Assembly (NCBI GenBank): GCA_025267735.1
Contig: CM046297.1
Span: 30,902,011-30,966,010, forward strand
Direction: 5' to 3'
Source: Mactra quadrangularis
Taxonomy: Eukaryota > Mollusca > Bivalvia > Venerida > Mactridae
Length of the DNA: 64,000 nucleotides
The notes beneath the pieces were generated by a model. That model saw nothing but the letters and a program-made list of their open reading frames with translations. It ran no database searches and was not told the origin of the DNA. The first letter of the stretch is position 1. Every line of letters starts with the position of its first letter. Positions 36,900-49,202 of this stretch are shown here, one piece after another. The translations under genes were made by a program, and so were the position numbers.

Positions 36900-37453
36900 T
36901 ATTTTGGTAATTCTGCATTTATAGTACTTGTGGTAATATGACGCAGTCACTGGTAACTGTTTAATTTAGCTCATTGGGTGAAAAGTAATGGAATGGTCAC
37001 AATATGATGACCATTTCTACAAACTAAAAGCAATCTAATCAATGTTTACAGATCACAAGTGATGAAATATGCTTAATATGCTGTGTTTTTGATAAGTTTA
37101 TGTATTTAAAACTTGAAATTTGACTATTTATGGATAAAAATTTCACTCATCCTGCAGGACAAGCGCTGCCAGAAAACAACTCGTCCTGAGTCAATTTCTA
37201 CTCTTAAATACGAGCGGACCAGTGGATTTGTTGAGCCCTGGACATGTTTGATAGATTTGAATGGATGTTTGATAGATTATCCTTATATGTTTTTAGAAAA
37301 CAATATGTTCAGGAAGTAATTTATTTGCATAAATTTGGTTGCCCAAGTGTTTAGTGTCCTGATAAAAGAAGTGGAATTAAATCTCAGGTACTAGCTGACT
37401 ACTGTATGTACAGAGAAATCAATTAGTGTTTATAAAATCCAGGTTTCACTGTA

Positions 37454-38600
37454 TTGTATAATAAAATAATGAACAAAGTTGCATCACATAATATATATTA
37501 TATATATATCTTACCTGGAAGAAACTGTCAAGTCTTTGTAGTGTCATGTTTTAAATCCTTCTATTCCTACAGGTAAAATAGTCACAGAATATTAGAACCT
37601 AACTATTTAATATACCTTCAAATTTTTATACAGTTTTTTTTGTAGCTTTCAAACTTTGAGGAAGATAAGTATTTGTCAATATAAATGTCATACAATCATA
37701 CAAAAGTATACTTCAATTTTTCTTTCACCATAGATTTTAACACAAAACTCACTAATTTCTAGTTAAATAGTTAATTCTGAAGAAAACAGTCACGAATAGT
37801 CAGCGAAGTGACTTTTCATTAGACTGTAACTTATTGTTGCATTTTCAATGATCTTTCACACAAAAGTTGACCAATTACAACTTGGCTTCAATTCTACCAA
37901 TTTACTTCCGACATTAAATCTAAAATACACTTCCTTAATTTCAATATTGTCAGACCATATCACTGACTATCAGAATTTATTCCAACAAATTCAGAGAGTT
38001 AATCCAACCAAACCTTTCAAGTATTAATCCAACAGAATAATTTTACAATAATTTCCTGTGTATTTAACAATGTTAAAATGTCACTAGAATTTCCATGATC
38101 TCTTCATACAACTAGGAAAATAAAACTTATTTCATTTATTACATCAAACATTTAAACTTTTATTTATTTCCGGGATTTATGCTTCTTTCTAAATCTCAAT
38201 TATATCACACCAGCCAGTCTTCTAGCCAGAGTACCTCGACCATTAGCTAACCAGAATTAACCTACCCAAAAATGGAGTCAACAATATCGCAACATAAGGT
38301 GAAATAGCTACCCTTTGTCAAAATTTTAAAAAAGGGTATGGCCTGCAAGAAGCAAACAGAAGTCTGGTCACTTTAAACAGTATGATAAAGAAAATTTACT
38401 GCATTACTAATATTCAGGATTTTTTTTCATAACCATGGAATAATGTAATCGGTTAGCTTTAAGTGAATACTGACAGTAGTCATTATATTTATATAAAATG
38501 TACATATGTCACAATGTTTAATATAAGAGTTTTCCTATTCCCCAAACAATATCTATCACTTATTGTACCTGATGTAAAATGATTAAAATAACAATTAGAT
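37454..38600. other. AT-rich sequence, nothing recognised
   Basis: No exon, RNA gene or transposon end was recognised. Confidence 0.35.
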
Positions 38601-38695
38601 ATAAATACTGGGGGTGGTATTTATTTTTTATAATCATTCAACCAATCTAACATGTTATAGTAATTTATTTTATAAATATTATCATAACAATTTAT

Positions 38696-38998
38696 CAAAA
38701 ATCTTCACCTGGAGATCTTGAGGGTTATATACAATACAGAATTAAACCATTACAAATTTTAACCCTCCCTGCAAAATGGACACTAACTGGAACTGAACAT
38801 GGAGGATTTATATTCAAGCTATTGTTTCTAAAAGACGATTTACCAGACATGAGTAAGTTGTACTCCTGGCACAATTATAATGATGAAATTTATAGCATTT
38901 CATTTTGCCTTACTGTTTTTAGCTACAAACAGGACTGGTATTTTTGCCAGATGGAACAAACAGAAAAGTTGGATGCAGAAAGCCAAGATGTATCATAA
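38696..38998 (+). other. Exon-like open stretch, unidentified
   Basis: About 100 codons are open from 38696 to the TAA at 38996-38998, without an early ATG. Translation includes GDLEGYIQYRIKPL, then WTLTGTEHGGFIFKLLF, LKDDLPDMSKLYSWHNYN and YKQDWYFCQMEQTEK. It reads more like a folded protein than most chance frames here, but I recognise no family and see no convincing splice borders. It could be a decayed gene, a transposon remnant or chance. Confidence 0.25.
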
Positions 38999-40299
38999 GA
39001 ATATTAGAACTTTTCTGACAACACTCAACAAGAGGTCCATAACATTTGAGGTCCCTAAAAATCCCAGCAAGTAAAAACATTATATGTCAGTCATATGTGA
39101 CTTCATACATTACACTTATCTTGTGTATGTAAAATTAAATAGTGTTTCTAGTAATTGAACATCAAATCTTCATTTTTAAAGAGTAACCATGATTAATTTT
39201 GTCAATGGGTATTTTTAAAATCTAAAAATATTTTCTTTATTTATTTTTACAAAATGATTTTAGCAATAAAATATTTTAATTATTCATTAACTTTCAATTT
39301 AAGTTAAAAACAATTATTTTCCAATTACATAAAAAGGTTACAAAAGCAATTGACATAACATTAAAAATGAAATACCTAGAAAAAAATTATGTAATAATTT
39401 AATGTAATAATTTCAGAATTTAATTTATGATTATAATTACTAAAAAATCATTTAAATCCAAATTAAAAAATATAATCCAGAAAATTGTAAAGTAAATTTT
39501 AATCACAATTAAAAATTAGAACAATTTCATTTCCCATGTATATTTTCACCACATTAAATACTTAGTAAAACCAAATTGTGGTAATTAATCCATGAGATCA
39601 TCCAATTAGTGAAAGCAGAAAACTACCAGAGATTGTTACACCATCCCACAAGCCAGAATACTAGAGAAACTACAAGTTGTTCCTCTATCACAATACCTTG
39701 TCTATCTCCCTTAGAGAAAATTTATCAATTAGTGATAAAGAGAAAACAATAATATACATTACAATATGTATTATAATATCATAGTTTGTTATATTGGTTG
39801 ACGTAAGATGGTTCTATATGTCTGTGCTACATTGCTCTGTTCTGCTACATTGCTACGAATAAAATGGCAAGAAATAGAGCGCTGACATGAACAAGTAAAA
39901 AAACATGCAAGGCCAAATAAATAAATGATAGTTTTATGGATATACCTTAGTCATGTCTTAAAACATGCATACGTAATACTTCTTAAAACCTGAAGAAAAT
40001 TAGTTTTCAACAGTCTGTTAAATTAGTGGGTGTCCGGTTGCCCGGGACAACCAATTTCCAGTTTGGGCAACCAAGAATTTCTTTTGGGCAACCAAATTTC
40101 TACAAACAAGATATAGCGCTAGCTACTAAAAATGAGCTGTTGGAGCAACCACTTTCATATATACTTATTTGGTAGACTGTTTCAAAATAAATAGTATTGT
40201 TCTTCATTTATCAGTGGACAATGTAGTTGTATCAGCAACAAAACAACATATATCATCTATATATCATACAAGTAGATAAAACAAAACAAGTGTCATTAT
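38999..40299. other. Very AT-rich sequence, little recognised
   Basis: At 40034-40095 gggcaacca occurs twice, next to a ggttgcccgggacaacca palindrome; possibly an end of an undefined repeat. Nothing else was seen. Confidence 0.3.
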
Positions 40300-40964
40300 C
40301 AGTATGCATTTCTTCAACAGCATTCATACAGAGTTTGAAGACCAAAATTCCATGATTCCTCTCATGTTTATTACGATAGTTGTCTGTATATTCAGAGTTT
40401 GACAAGTTAATTAATGTATATGTAAATGCCGCTTAGCACTTATTTGCATGTGTGTTGAATGTTTTCATCATGCTTTTGTTGTGTAAATTAGTATACCTTA
40501 AAAATATCTTTTGGTTCTATCAAAACATTGTTAATTACAAATTTTATCTGTTTTAATTCAAATTTCGAGTAACTAATTCAAGATTTGAAATACTTTCATA
40601 TTACCGTATTATGCAAAAGTGATTTTATTAATAACCTCATTTTTACTTTTTCATTAGTGTGCATTCTCTGCTCTTGCTTTTAACTATTATATTTTTAACT
40701 TTTAATCAGCTAGTTACAACAATTTTAATATTAGGTTATTGTACAGACATAGATTTTAATTGATATTTAATACTTAATTTTGATAGATATTTTTATCTAT
40801 TTATTACTTTTTGTGATTTTGTTTATTTTAATATGTCATTATTTTCCATGTATATGCTTATATTAACTGTAATTTGTTTTAACTCATGTACTCTGTGATA
40901 GTCGGTTAAAAAGCTTTTATAGCTTATGTTTCTTGTTATTATATCTTGCCAACTGTAAATAAAA

Positions 40965-41002
<38 letters not shown>
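40300..41002 (+). mobile_element. Possible LINE 3' end with (TTAC)n tail
   Basis: A T-rich non-coding stretch ends tgccaactgtaaataaaat, followed by about nine TTAC units (40966-41002). A polyadenylation-like AATAAA next to a simple-repeat tail is usual for 3' ends of non-LTR retrotransposons. No reverse-transcriptase frame lies upstream, so the call is weak; it may be a plain microsatellite. Confidence 0.35.
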
Positions 41003-44000
41003 CAGATTTCCATGATACAACAGAAACACGTTCAGAAACTAAAACAGGAACAATTTGGAAACACCACATCACAACAAACACGAGTAGAAACCCCGGATAC
41101 AGAAATAGAAAACTCCTCATTTTCATACCCAAGTGTGATTCGTACCCAACATTTGAAGTAGCGATTAATGTTTTTCATTTATGTTTTTCATTTATTTTAA
41201 TGGGTTGAAATCAAAATATACATAAAGTAGCATGATTTCAAATTTTCCAGGACTTTCCGATGATATTTGCAGGAGAAAATTTAAGGCAAATACTTATAAT
41301 GTCCTCTAATCCTGCCATATAGAGGATGAAAACCTAAATGTTGTCCTATGTTTGGCCTTAAGATACAAGAAAAGAACCATGAGAGACTATAATTATAGTA
41401 GCAGATATTTGGCACCATGTAACATTGTCATATAATTACAGACATTTTGGTTTTCACACATCACAGACAACACATACAATCAGGTGAATGCACATAGCAA
41501 TTGTTATAACACTAACACTGTTCTCCATGGCAGGATCATGAAAAATACCAAACAATGAGAGGAAGGAAAATCTAAGCCAAGAATTGATTCAAAGAGCCCT
41601 GAACATAGTATCAGTCTGAATCATGTAGAATATGTTTAAGTTTAAATTTTGAAAAAAAATGAGAAAAAGTTTCATGTAAATTTAATGTAGGTGGGGCATC
41701 CAGACTCTACATCCTGCCCCTACAATATTGACCTATGTTTATGGTACATTAATTCTGTTGTGATGACAGATTATCTCATCTTGTATCATTCTAGTTTAAA
41801 TATCGAAAATATCAAACCTTACATTGATACAATATTATACTGGGTTACTATGGAATTCTCATCAACTCTACAATAAAAACATGCCTACAGTTCTGTTACT
41901 AAATCCATATTATAGCATGTCAGGTGACCCAATATGAGGAAACTAATTGGCAAATTTTACATTTCTTACTTAAAACTTGTAAATGTTTGCTTTAAATTGA
42001 TCACATTCAATAATTTTGTCAAATTAGGTTGGTACAGTAAAACTCAGATATAACATACTAGAAATTGTGGGTCTTATGAAAGTGTATACATGTTGTGGTA
42101 AAGAAGCAGTATTTACCCTAACACACTAGCCTGAAGACCAAGACAAGTGAGCGTTGAGATGGGCTAGTGTTGATTAGTTATTTCATACAGTTTGACAAGT
42201 TTACAGTTGATAAGTTTGTCCTTAACTTTATTATCATGACCTTGTGCTAGGGAATATTTAAGGTGATGACTGTACTAAGAAGTGTGCCAATTTTATATGT
42301 TAAGTAACTACTGGTATGTCTGGCAGAGGATAAGGTCAGACAGACTTTCTGTTTGTCACTGGTTATGTCTAACAGGTCTATGACTGCAGTGTTCTCAGTA
42401 AGATTTTGTTGAAAAGGCTCAAATAGAAAAGTAATAGGCTTTCAAGGGGGGGGGTCCGCGGGCAATATCTTTCTTTTTTTCATTTGTTTGCTTATTTTAA
42501 CAGGCCTTTTGGTCTTTCTAACTAGCTGTTTGGGATGGGGGGGCCAGTTCCTAATGAGAAAACTGAGTGTGTATCATATAGTCTTACATATACATGAACT
42601 CCACATTAAAACAGTACTTCCCATTACAGAGACATTGTACTAAATTTTTGAAATAAACTTGGACAAGTTATTCTATTATCTTCATCACTATTGTATTTTT
42701 GGCAATTTTCTACATAAATATAATTCTGAATCTTCTCAACTTATTTTTGTACGCACCATTGTCTTAGAGCTTGGCTTCTGATCCAATATATAGTTTTTTC
42801 ATTTATTTAATGATGCCAAATGTAACCCCGGTGGTGAAAGTTTTCTGCTTCCGAGAGCATCTAGTATCATATCAATAGACTGGAGTAATCAGGGGCAGAT
42901 CAACAATATTATACCAGATAGGGGGAGGGGGGTCATGTTATAAGCAATGGACAATCACTGGGAGGGTATAGACACATTAAATCAATTAAAATGTCATTTT
43001 TGAAGATTTTATTCATTTAAAAAATAATAATTTTCATTTCTCATTTGCTGATAAGAATTTTAAAAAATTCAATAAAAACTACAATTTCAATTTGAATCCT
43101 ATATTCTACATTTTATCAAACAGTTTCAGAGAAAGGTATGGACTAAAACATTGACCACCCAGCCAGATACACTACTGTAAATACCTCCATGCCATGTGTT
43201 TTATATTTATTTTGGCAATGATATCATATACTATAGATATTTGTATTGTATGTAACTAATAATTATTATAGATATGATATTATATATTAGTAATTGTTTT
43301 ATACCTATGCTTGGTGTCTTAGTATTACAGTTAATAAATTTATTTACCATAATGATTTATTAAGCTTTCTTTAATTTTCAATTACACTATGGGTTTGTTT
43401 TGTTTAGTTTTACTGTCTGCTTTCAAAACAGTCATATATGGCTGACAGTTCATTTTCATGAGACAAGCAATAGTTTCATATTCTAAGCAAATGGCTACTA
43501 TCTCATATAATGAGCCATGATGGGTAAACTACAACCCTCTCTTGTACAAGGGGTAACAATAGTTTGAATTCAGTAAGTTTAGCCACTAGATCACAGAGAC
43601 TGGTATTTGTATTAAGGGAATGTGCTTACTACTAATGACTAATGTTAGGTTAAAATCTCTAGCTTTCAGCTAGACATCAGCAAGTCTGTGATCTTTCACT
43701 CTGGATGACCTTGACCTTGATAACTGGTCACAGAAATGTTTACAATGACAATTTAGAAAGTCAATATATTGAACAGTGTATGAAAACTATGAAAGTACAG
43801 ATGAGAACAAGACAACAGTCAGAGGGACAGCCATGCTGATCTTCAAAACAAATACACACCATCTTCTTTATAGTGAGCAACATAAATAGTGGACAAATCT
43901 GTGCTAAAATGTTGGAAGCCCCTAAACAACGAAAGTATATTCTTCATTGCCATAATCACTAGTTTTAATACCAAGAAGTACAAACACAATAATATATCTC

Positions 44001-44507
44001 GGTTACAAAAAAGAAAACCTTATCTACCAAGTACCTCTTATATCCCAGTACAATGTGTGTTATATCTTGTAGATATATATAAATTATTTAATATAACATC
44101 ATTATAACCAATTAGTGTCAAATTAGATATAATATTGAAACATTCAAAATGATAAATGTACAGGTAGTTTTTTACTATATAACATTAGAAATCATCAACA
44201 ACCAGCTTATATCATTGATATAATACAATCTAAGTCTCAGTCAATAAGGACAAGAGTAAAAGCTGCTGCTCTAAAAGTAAAGTCCCTTATTATGCCCCTA
44301 CCATGGAACCATTTATATACCCTGATCCCTAGAAGCAATGCTGTTGTTACCCTACAAAAGTAAATAAAGAACAAGACAGATTAAAACTTTGAAATTATTG
44401 AAAATTTCTGAAACAAACCCAAATCCTCAATGGATACCAATCCATTCATAGATAACTCTGTCAAACTAGTGTTGATTATGATGTCACTGACATGACAGTA
44501 AGTGTGG
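41003..44507. other. AT-rich sequence, little recognised
   Basis: A lone pogo-like left end lies at about 42036. G runs lie at about 42446 and 42536, and at 42919-42932. Short frames (41691-41876, 43889-44107) are uninformative. No exon with acceptor and donor was recognised. Confidence 0.35.
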
Positions 44508-44509
44508 TA

Positions 44510-45001
44510 TAGTGCGTACAAGTTGACCCCGACCTGACCTTTATGCAAGAATATTCATTACATTGAATACGAATGTAGTATTAGTGCTCGGATTATATCT
44601 CAAGGCTCGAATGTAATTATAACACAGGGATTAATTTTAAAGTACATTTAAAGCGTACAATGAGTGTTTATTACACATGGACTGGACCAGATGATTATAC
44701 TATGAGGCTAGCTACCAATTCAAATGTTGTGGGTTTTCGCCCCACAACCGCCATCCCCCATCCATTTTATTATCAATTATATTAAAAAATGTAAGAACAC
44801 GAGTTTTCCGTTTGATTGCATTTGAATCGTGAGTTGTTTTACATGCGTGATGTGTATACTTTATATATGTCTTATTTTATCTTAAATACGAAACGAGCCG
44901 AAGCATATAGTAGGCGTGGTATTGATTTTCGCCGGGATACGTGTAAATGATAATCAGATGCAAATGAGAAAGGTAAGGTCGGGTTCAATGTGTACGCACT
45001 A
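44510..45001. mobile_element. TIR MITE, 492 bp, TA target duplication
   Basis: TATAGTGCGTACAAGTTGAC and the complement of the right end TATAGTGCGTACACATTGAA begin an inverted repeat extending about 45 bp (next block CCCGACCT and ACCTTT). TA duplications are at 44508-44509 and 45002-45003. No coding frame. Confidence 0.85.
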
Positions 45002-45028
45002 TACCATCAGATAGTATAATGTATATAA

Positions 45029-45320
45029 GATCTTGCAATCGGTAGTGCACAAGTCTACTTATTCAGAGGTTCTGAGTTCAACATCTGAGCAGAGCATACT
45101 TTAGTGGAGCTTGATCATGAATGTGTTGCTATGGCTTATCACTGATTCTAAATCATGTCTGGCAGTTGTCAGTCACTGATGCAAGTATGCACTGAGTAAC
45201 TGGTTAACAGCTAAATCAAAAGATTTAGCCTAACCTGGAACAGTGAGTAGGTTGACCGACCGCCATGATATAACCTATACAATGTGTTGCTACGGCGTTA
45301 AACCCCCCCCCCCCCCCTCA
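45029..45320 (+). mobile_element. tRNA-Lys-derived SINE, copy 6, head truncated, poly-C tail
   Basis: The body matches the family (gttgtcagtcactgatgcaa, ggttaacagctaaatcaaaa, gtgttgctacggcgttaaac). The 5' half of the tRNA head is lost. The usual AAACCCAAC tail has turned into about 15 C residues at 45303-45318. Confidence 0.85.
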
Positions 45321-45687
45321 AAAAAATATGGCTGTTAGGAGGTGTCAGTGACCAGATGTTTGACTGTATTCCATACATCAGACAATAGACCAATGATGAT
45401 TTAAGTATATATATAAATGTATATTTGACAAGTTCCAGATAAGTTGATTGTAATAAAATAGAAATAATAATAATTATTATACAATACATTTATAATAAAG
45501 TATTATATATTAGAACAATAAACCATACTGAACAGTTTGGCATCACTTTATCATAGACTACAGGAACCATATGGGATATACAATAACACCATATGTATAC
45601 CAGTTGCATTATAACTACATGTATGTTGATAACTACAGTAGACTTTTCACAGGAACAATCTTCATCTTTTAACAACAGTCTGAAGAC
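45321..45687. other. AT-rich sequence, nothing recognised
   Basis: Two short minus-strand frames (45298-45489, 45490-45675) show no domain. Confidence 0.3.
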
Positions 45688-45930
45688 CAGTGGTGCTTTT
45701 CACAAAAAATCTTACGATATTATCATCCTAAGTCCAAAGCATGAAACATTAAAAATAGGGTAATTTTTAGCCAATCAATTCCAAATATTATTGAAGTATG
45801 TAGAATATTGTATATGTTTTGAATATCATATCATACCTACGTTTATAATCCTTCTGACTTTAAAACTGCAAAATATATGAAATTGACTTATGATAACTTT
45901 TTTCGTTAGAACTTTGTGAAAGGAATGGTG
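45688..45930. mobile_element. MITE (GTGGTGCTTTTCAC family), copy 2, uninterrupted
   Basis: Starts CAGTGGTGCTTTTCACAAAA and ends TTAGAACTTTGTGAAAGGAA, an imperfect inverted repeat. It matches 16335-16836 in the opposite orientation and shows the uninterrupted state of that copy. CAGTGGTG ends suggest hAT. No target duplication was found. Confidence 0.75.
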
Positions 45931-45955
45931 AACATTATTTGTTCATTCTAGTTAA

Positions 45956-46339
45956 GGCCATGCTATACCAGAATTTTGTTAAGCATCCCCATAAACGTAG
46001 GTTTTAAAGTTCTCAATCCAAAAAAAATTGTTAGCAAAATTTTCTTTAATAATTCCGATGTACCGGGATTCTATAATGACAATTTCGTTAAAACACTAGT
46101 CATTTTTATAATAAACCATATGTCTCAAGTCTGTGCTTTAACTAGTCATTTCATAAATAATTCATCAGCCTATTGTTTCATATTATGATGATGTTTTTCC
46201 AATAAAAAAATATATACTGCATTGTTTTTGTCATAAAATATTTGTGTTTTTGTTTTCTGTTTGTGTGATTTTGTTTGTTTGGTACCTAGGCTTGTCAAAC
46301 TTGAGTTGCCGCTTAACAAAATTCTAATTTGGTATGGCC
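45956..46339. mobile_element. TIR MITE, 384 bp, unclassified
   Basis: GGCCATGCTATACCAGAATT and the complement of the right end GGCCATACCAAATTAGAATT begin an imperfect inverted repeat that continues TTGTTAAGC on both sides. No clear target duplication. A 70-codon frame inside (45976-46188) is a by-product. It lies 25 bp from the preceding MITE. Confidence 0.6.
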
Positions 46340-46607
46340 AAAAACTTACCTAATAGGATAGTTAATAACTTGGTAAATTACTATAAACAATAATAAACTG
46401 GACAAGAGCCCCTAAAAACTAAAGACACTGACTACTGAAGGTGATTTTATAACCTAACCAATACTGTACAAATGACCTAATTCTTGACCTAGTAATTGAC
46501 CCCATGTGACCCAATTTTACACTGGTTCCAACATAAAAGTAGAGTTTGTCAGACCTACGCAAGTTTTATCAGGTAGGACCAGCAGACCAACATATTTGAC
46601 ATAGGCT

Positions 46608-46989
46608 CAATCTGATTAAAACCCGATCTAAAATTTTCCGCTCACCTACTCGCTAATTTAGATCTGGCCATTTCCTTACAAGGTTCACGTTCAGGTGACC
46701 TTTTCTCATAATAATATTCATGATGAAATTGTTATGTTTAGTAACTTGTTTACATCCTCTATGTCATGCAATTTGAAATGAGCTGTCCAATCGCAGACTG
46801 TGAATGATACTGCTGTCAAATTAGCTAGCAAACCTTATACAAAATCAAAATGCTATTAATAGTGTTTTGTCTAGATGAAAGCTATGCATTGATTGGTCGA
46901 CATAAAGGTCATCTCGATGTGACCCTCCATGCAAACCTTAGAGATCCTGTACGACAATGCTCTACAGGATATCTGTTTATTGAGATTGG
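46608..46989. mobile_element. MITE family with 8-9 bp target duplication, copy 1
   Basis: Begins CAATCTGATTAAAACCCGAT and ends GAGATTGG; termini are short imperfect inverted repeats. It is flanked by cataggct at 46600-46607 and 46990-46997. Near the left end GATCTAAAATTTT and AATTTAGATC can fold. The second copy is 48800-49193 in the same orientation. Confidence 0.88.
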
Positions 46990-47414
46990 CATAGGCTGTG
47001 CCTCATTTGTTTTTAAGTGATGTCTATTTATTCCAAACAAAGAAGTGATAGATTAGTGACTATAATTTCATTTAGAACAGATCTATCAATACAGTGTAGA
47101 GTTAATAAGTTGATTCAACAATAACTCCCATCTGATTGAATATTTTATCTACCAATTATAAATATACAACAAATAAATAGAAATATGCTTTCTTCTTAAT
47201 AAAACAAGGACAAAATTAAGTCTCTAATAAAAGGAGAAATGCAACAACTAAGAACGATTGACGTCACAACAGTATATTATATATATCTAAACCCTAGCTG
47301 AACAAACACTGATGATAAAAATGTCTTCTAATATTACTACATCATTTTATTTCTCAAGATTACATATAACAAAGTAACACATATAACATGATACCATCAA
47401 TCACTGAGGTAACT

Positions 47415-48068
47415 TCATGTTCTAGTCAGACTACTATATATACTATATAGAATGTAACTCCCTTTATCCTCTAAAGGAGTTACTATGGTGTTTTGTCCAG
47501 CCCTCATTACAATATGTTTGTAATACACAGTGACAGTCCTAGCAAGTGACATAAGTTCAAGACTGCTTTCCTCTACCTCCTCTAAATGACATTTCATTTT
47601 ATTTCCCAATTCATCATAAAAGTTCACAAGAACATTCAAGTTTCTTATAAAACACAATCTATGTTAACAGCACATCCAGTCATGACCTCTACCCACTAGA
47701 CTGAAGCCAGAGACTTGTGAAACTGATTCAGGCTAGTAAAATAACTGATTTCAAATTGTCAGGCTAGTAAATAAGTTGTCCATTGCTATACAACATATCA
47801 GTTCAGGCTTGTGTTTGTAATAAAAGGCCATGACTGCACCCTCTTCAAAGATTTCAAGTTCCATCCCAGCAATCATGTATAACACATGTGTATTTTCATA
47901 GAAAGGTAAGTTATAGGATAAAAAGCTACCAGGATAATTCTGTAGCTTGGTACTAAGTAATACCATACTATTTGACAGACAAGAAAAATATGGATGTATA
48001 AAACAAGGTATAATATTATGACATATGTCATGTCTCTGCTGTATGAACAACAAACATATATAGTACAA
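47415..48068 (-). pseudogene. Possible decayed coding sequence with internal repeat, unidentified
   Basis: Two minus-strand frames (47751-48068 and 47415-47657) lie in the same phase, separated by in-frame stops. They contain related segments, MELEIFEEGAVMAFYYKHKP and EEVEESSLELMSLARTVTVY followed by YKH, suggesting a once-repeated domain. I do not recognise the family, no splice sites were assigned and the upper part is not protein-like. It may be a transposon or gene remnant, or chance. Confidence 0.2.
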
Positions 48069-48799
48069 TACATATAGAACATACAGTACATGGCTACATC
48101 TAATATATTCTACATGGGTAATCTATGTTGTTGTTTGTTGTTATTTTTAGGGGGAGGGGGATAGGGGTATTGACTCCAATAATACCATTCTAAAGACAAG
48201 TTGCTAAATCGTCTGCTGTGTTTATTGACAATTATTTATAATAATATTGTTGGGACTATACACTGTAGACAATTTAGTAATGGAATATGTATATACATGT
48301 ATGAGTGCAAGCACTGATATTTTTGTGATATAATACATGATTAGATACCCAAAATGTCCCTAGAACAAATATCCTCACACAGCTTCTGTCCTGAAAACAC
48401 CAGATGAACTAATGTATATAAAACGAACATTCCATTATGTGGCCTTACAATTATAATAGAGCTATTAGTATTATTCATGATAACAATTTTTGTTTCAGTC
48501 TGAACTCCCAGGAGACAAAAAGACAATAAAAAACCTGAGAACAAAAACCTAATGATGAGGCCATCAATATATATGGACTATATTATACATCAGTATAAAC
48601 TAATTACATTGTTAAAGTTTTTATCAGTAAACAAATACATCATAGTTCAATGGTGTAACTAGTGTTTACAGGTTACATGTATCACAAGTCAATCCACTTT
48701 CTGGAAGCACAAAACTAACCAAGTAATATCTTATCAATAGCTGAAGGGAAACAACAATCATAATTTAACTTAAAAGAAAAAACAAAATTGATTCTGGGT

Positions 48800-49193
48800 C
48801 AATCAGATTAAAACCTGATCTAAAATTTTCCACTCGCCTTCTCGCTAATTTAGATCTGGCCTTTTTCATACGAGGATCATGTTCCGGTGACCTTTTCTCA
48901 TTATAATATTCATGACGGAATTGTTACGTTCAGTAACTTGTTTAAGTTGTCTACGTCATACAATTTGAAATGAGCCGTCCAATCACAGACTGAATAATAC
49001 CGCTGTCAAATTAACTCGCAAACCTTGGTCTAAAAATAGTTATGACGAAATCAAAATGCTTTTACTAGTGTTTGGTCTAGATAAAGCTACGCATCGATTG
49101 TTAGACATAAAGGTCATCTCGACCTGACCGTCCATGCAAATCTTAGAGATCCTGTATGACAACGCTCTACAGGATATCTGTTGACGGAGATTG
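48800..49193. mobile_element. MITE family with 8-9 bp target duplication, copy 2
   Basis: Clearly homologous to 46608-46989 over its full length (for example tttgaaatgagccgtccaat, ctctacaggatatctg). It is flanked by attctgggt at 48791-48799 and 49194-49202, a 9-bp duplication. That size fits Mutator-like or Merlin-type elements better than Tc1/mariner; class not settled. Confidence 0.9.
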
Positions 49194-49202
49194 ATTCTGG
49201 GT

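Larger units (their letters stand above)
35475..37240. mobile_element. hAT-like element, 1766 bp, middle layer of the nest
   Basis: Ends CAGGGCTCGACAAAT and (complement of right end) CAGGGCTCAACAAAT differ by one base. Subterminal TCCTGCAGGAC blocks occur on both sides (35507 and 37150). Flanks agacaatt and gacatgtt are only partly alike, so the 8-bp duplication has decayed. The interior is mostly the pogo-like insertion at 35637-36899. Confidence 0.75.
35216..37451. mobile_element. Outer pogo/Tigger-like element containing nested transposons
   Basis: The left end CAATGAAACCCAGATAACAC and the complement of the right end CAGTGAAACCTGGATTTTAT are similar over about 15 bp and flanked by TA (35214-35215, 37452-37453). 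CAGTGAAACC termini are typical of pogo-like elements. Removing the inner hAT-like element leaves about 470 bp. A related left end (cagtaaaactcagatataac) occurs alone at about 42037. No transposase is seen. Confidence 0.5.
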
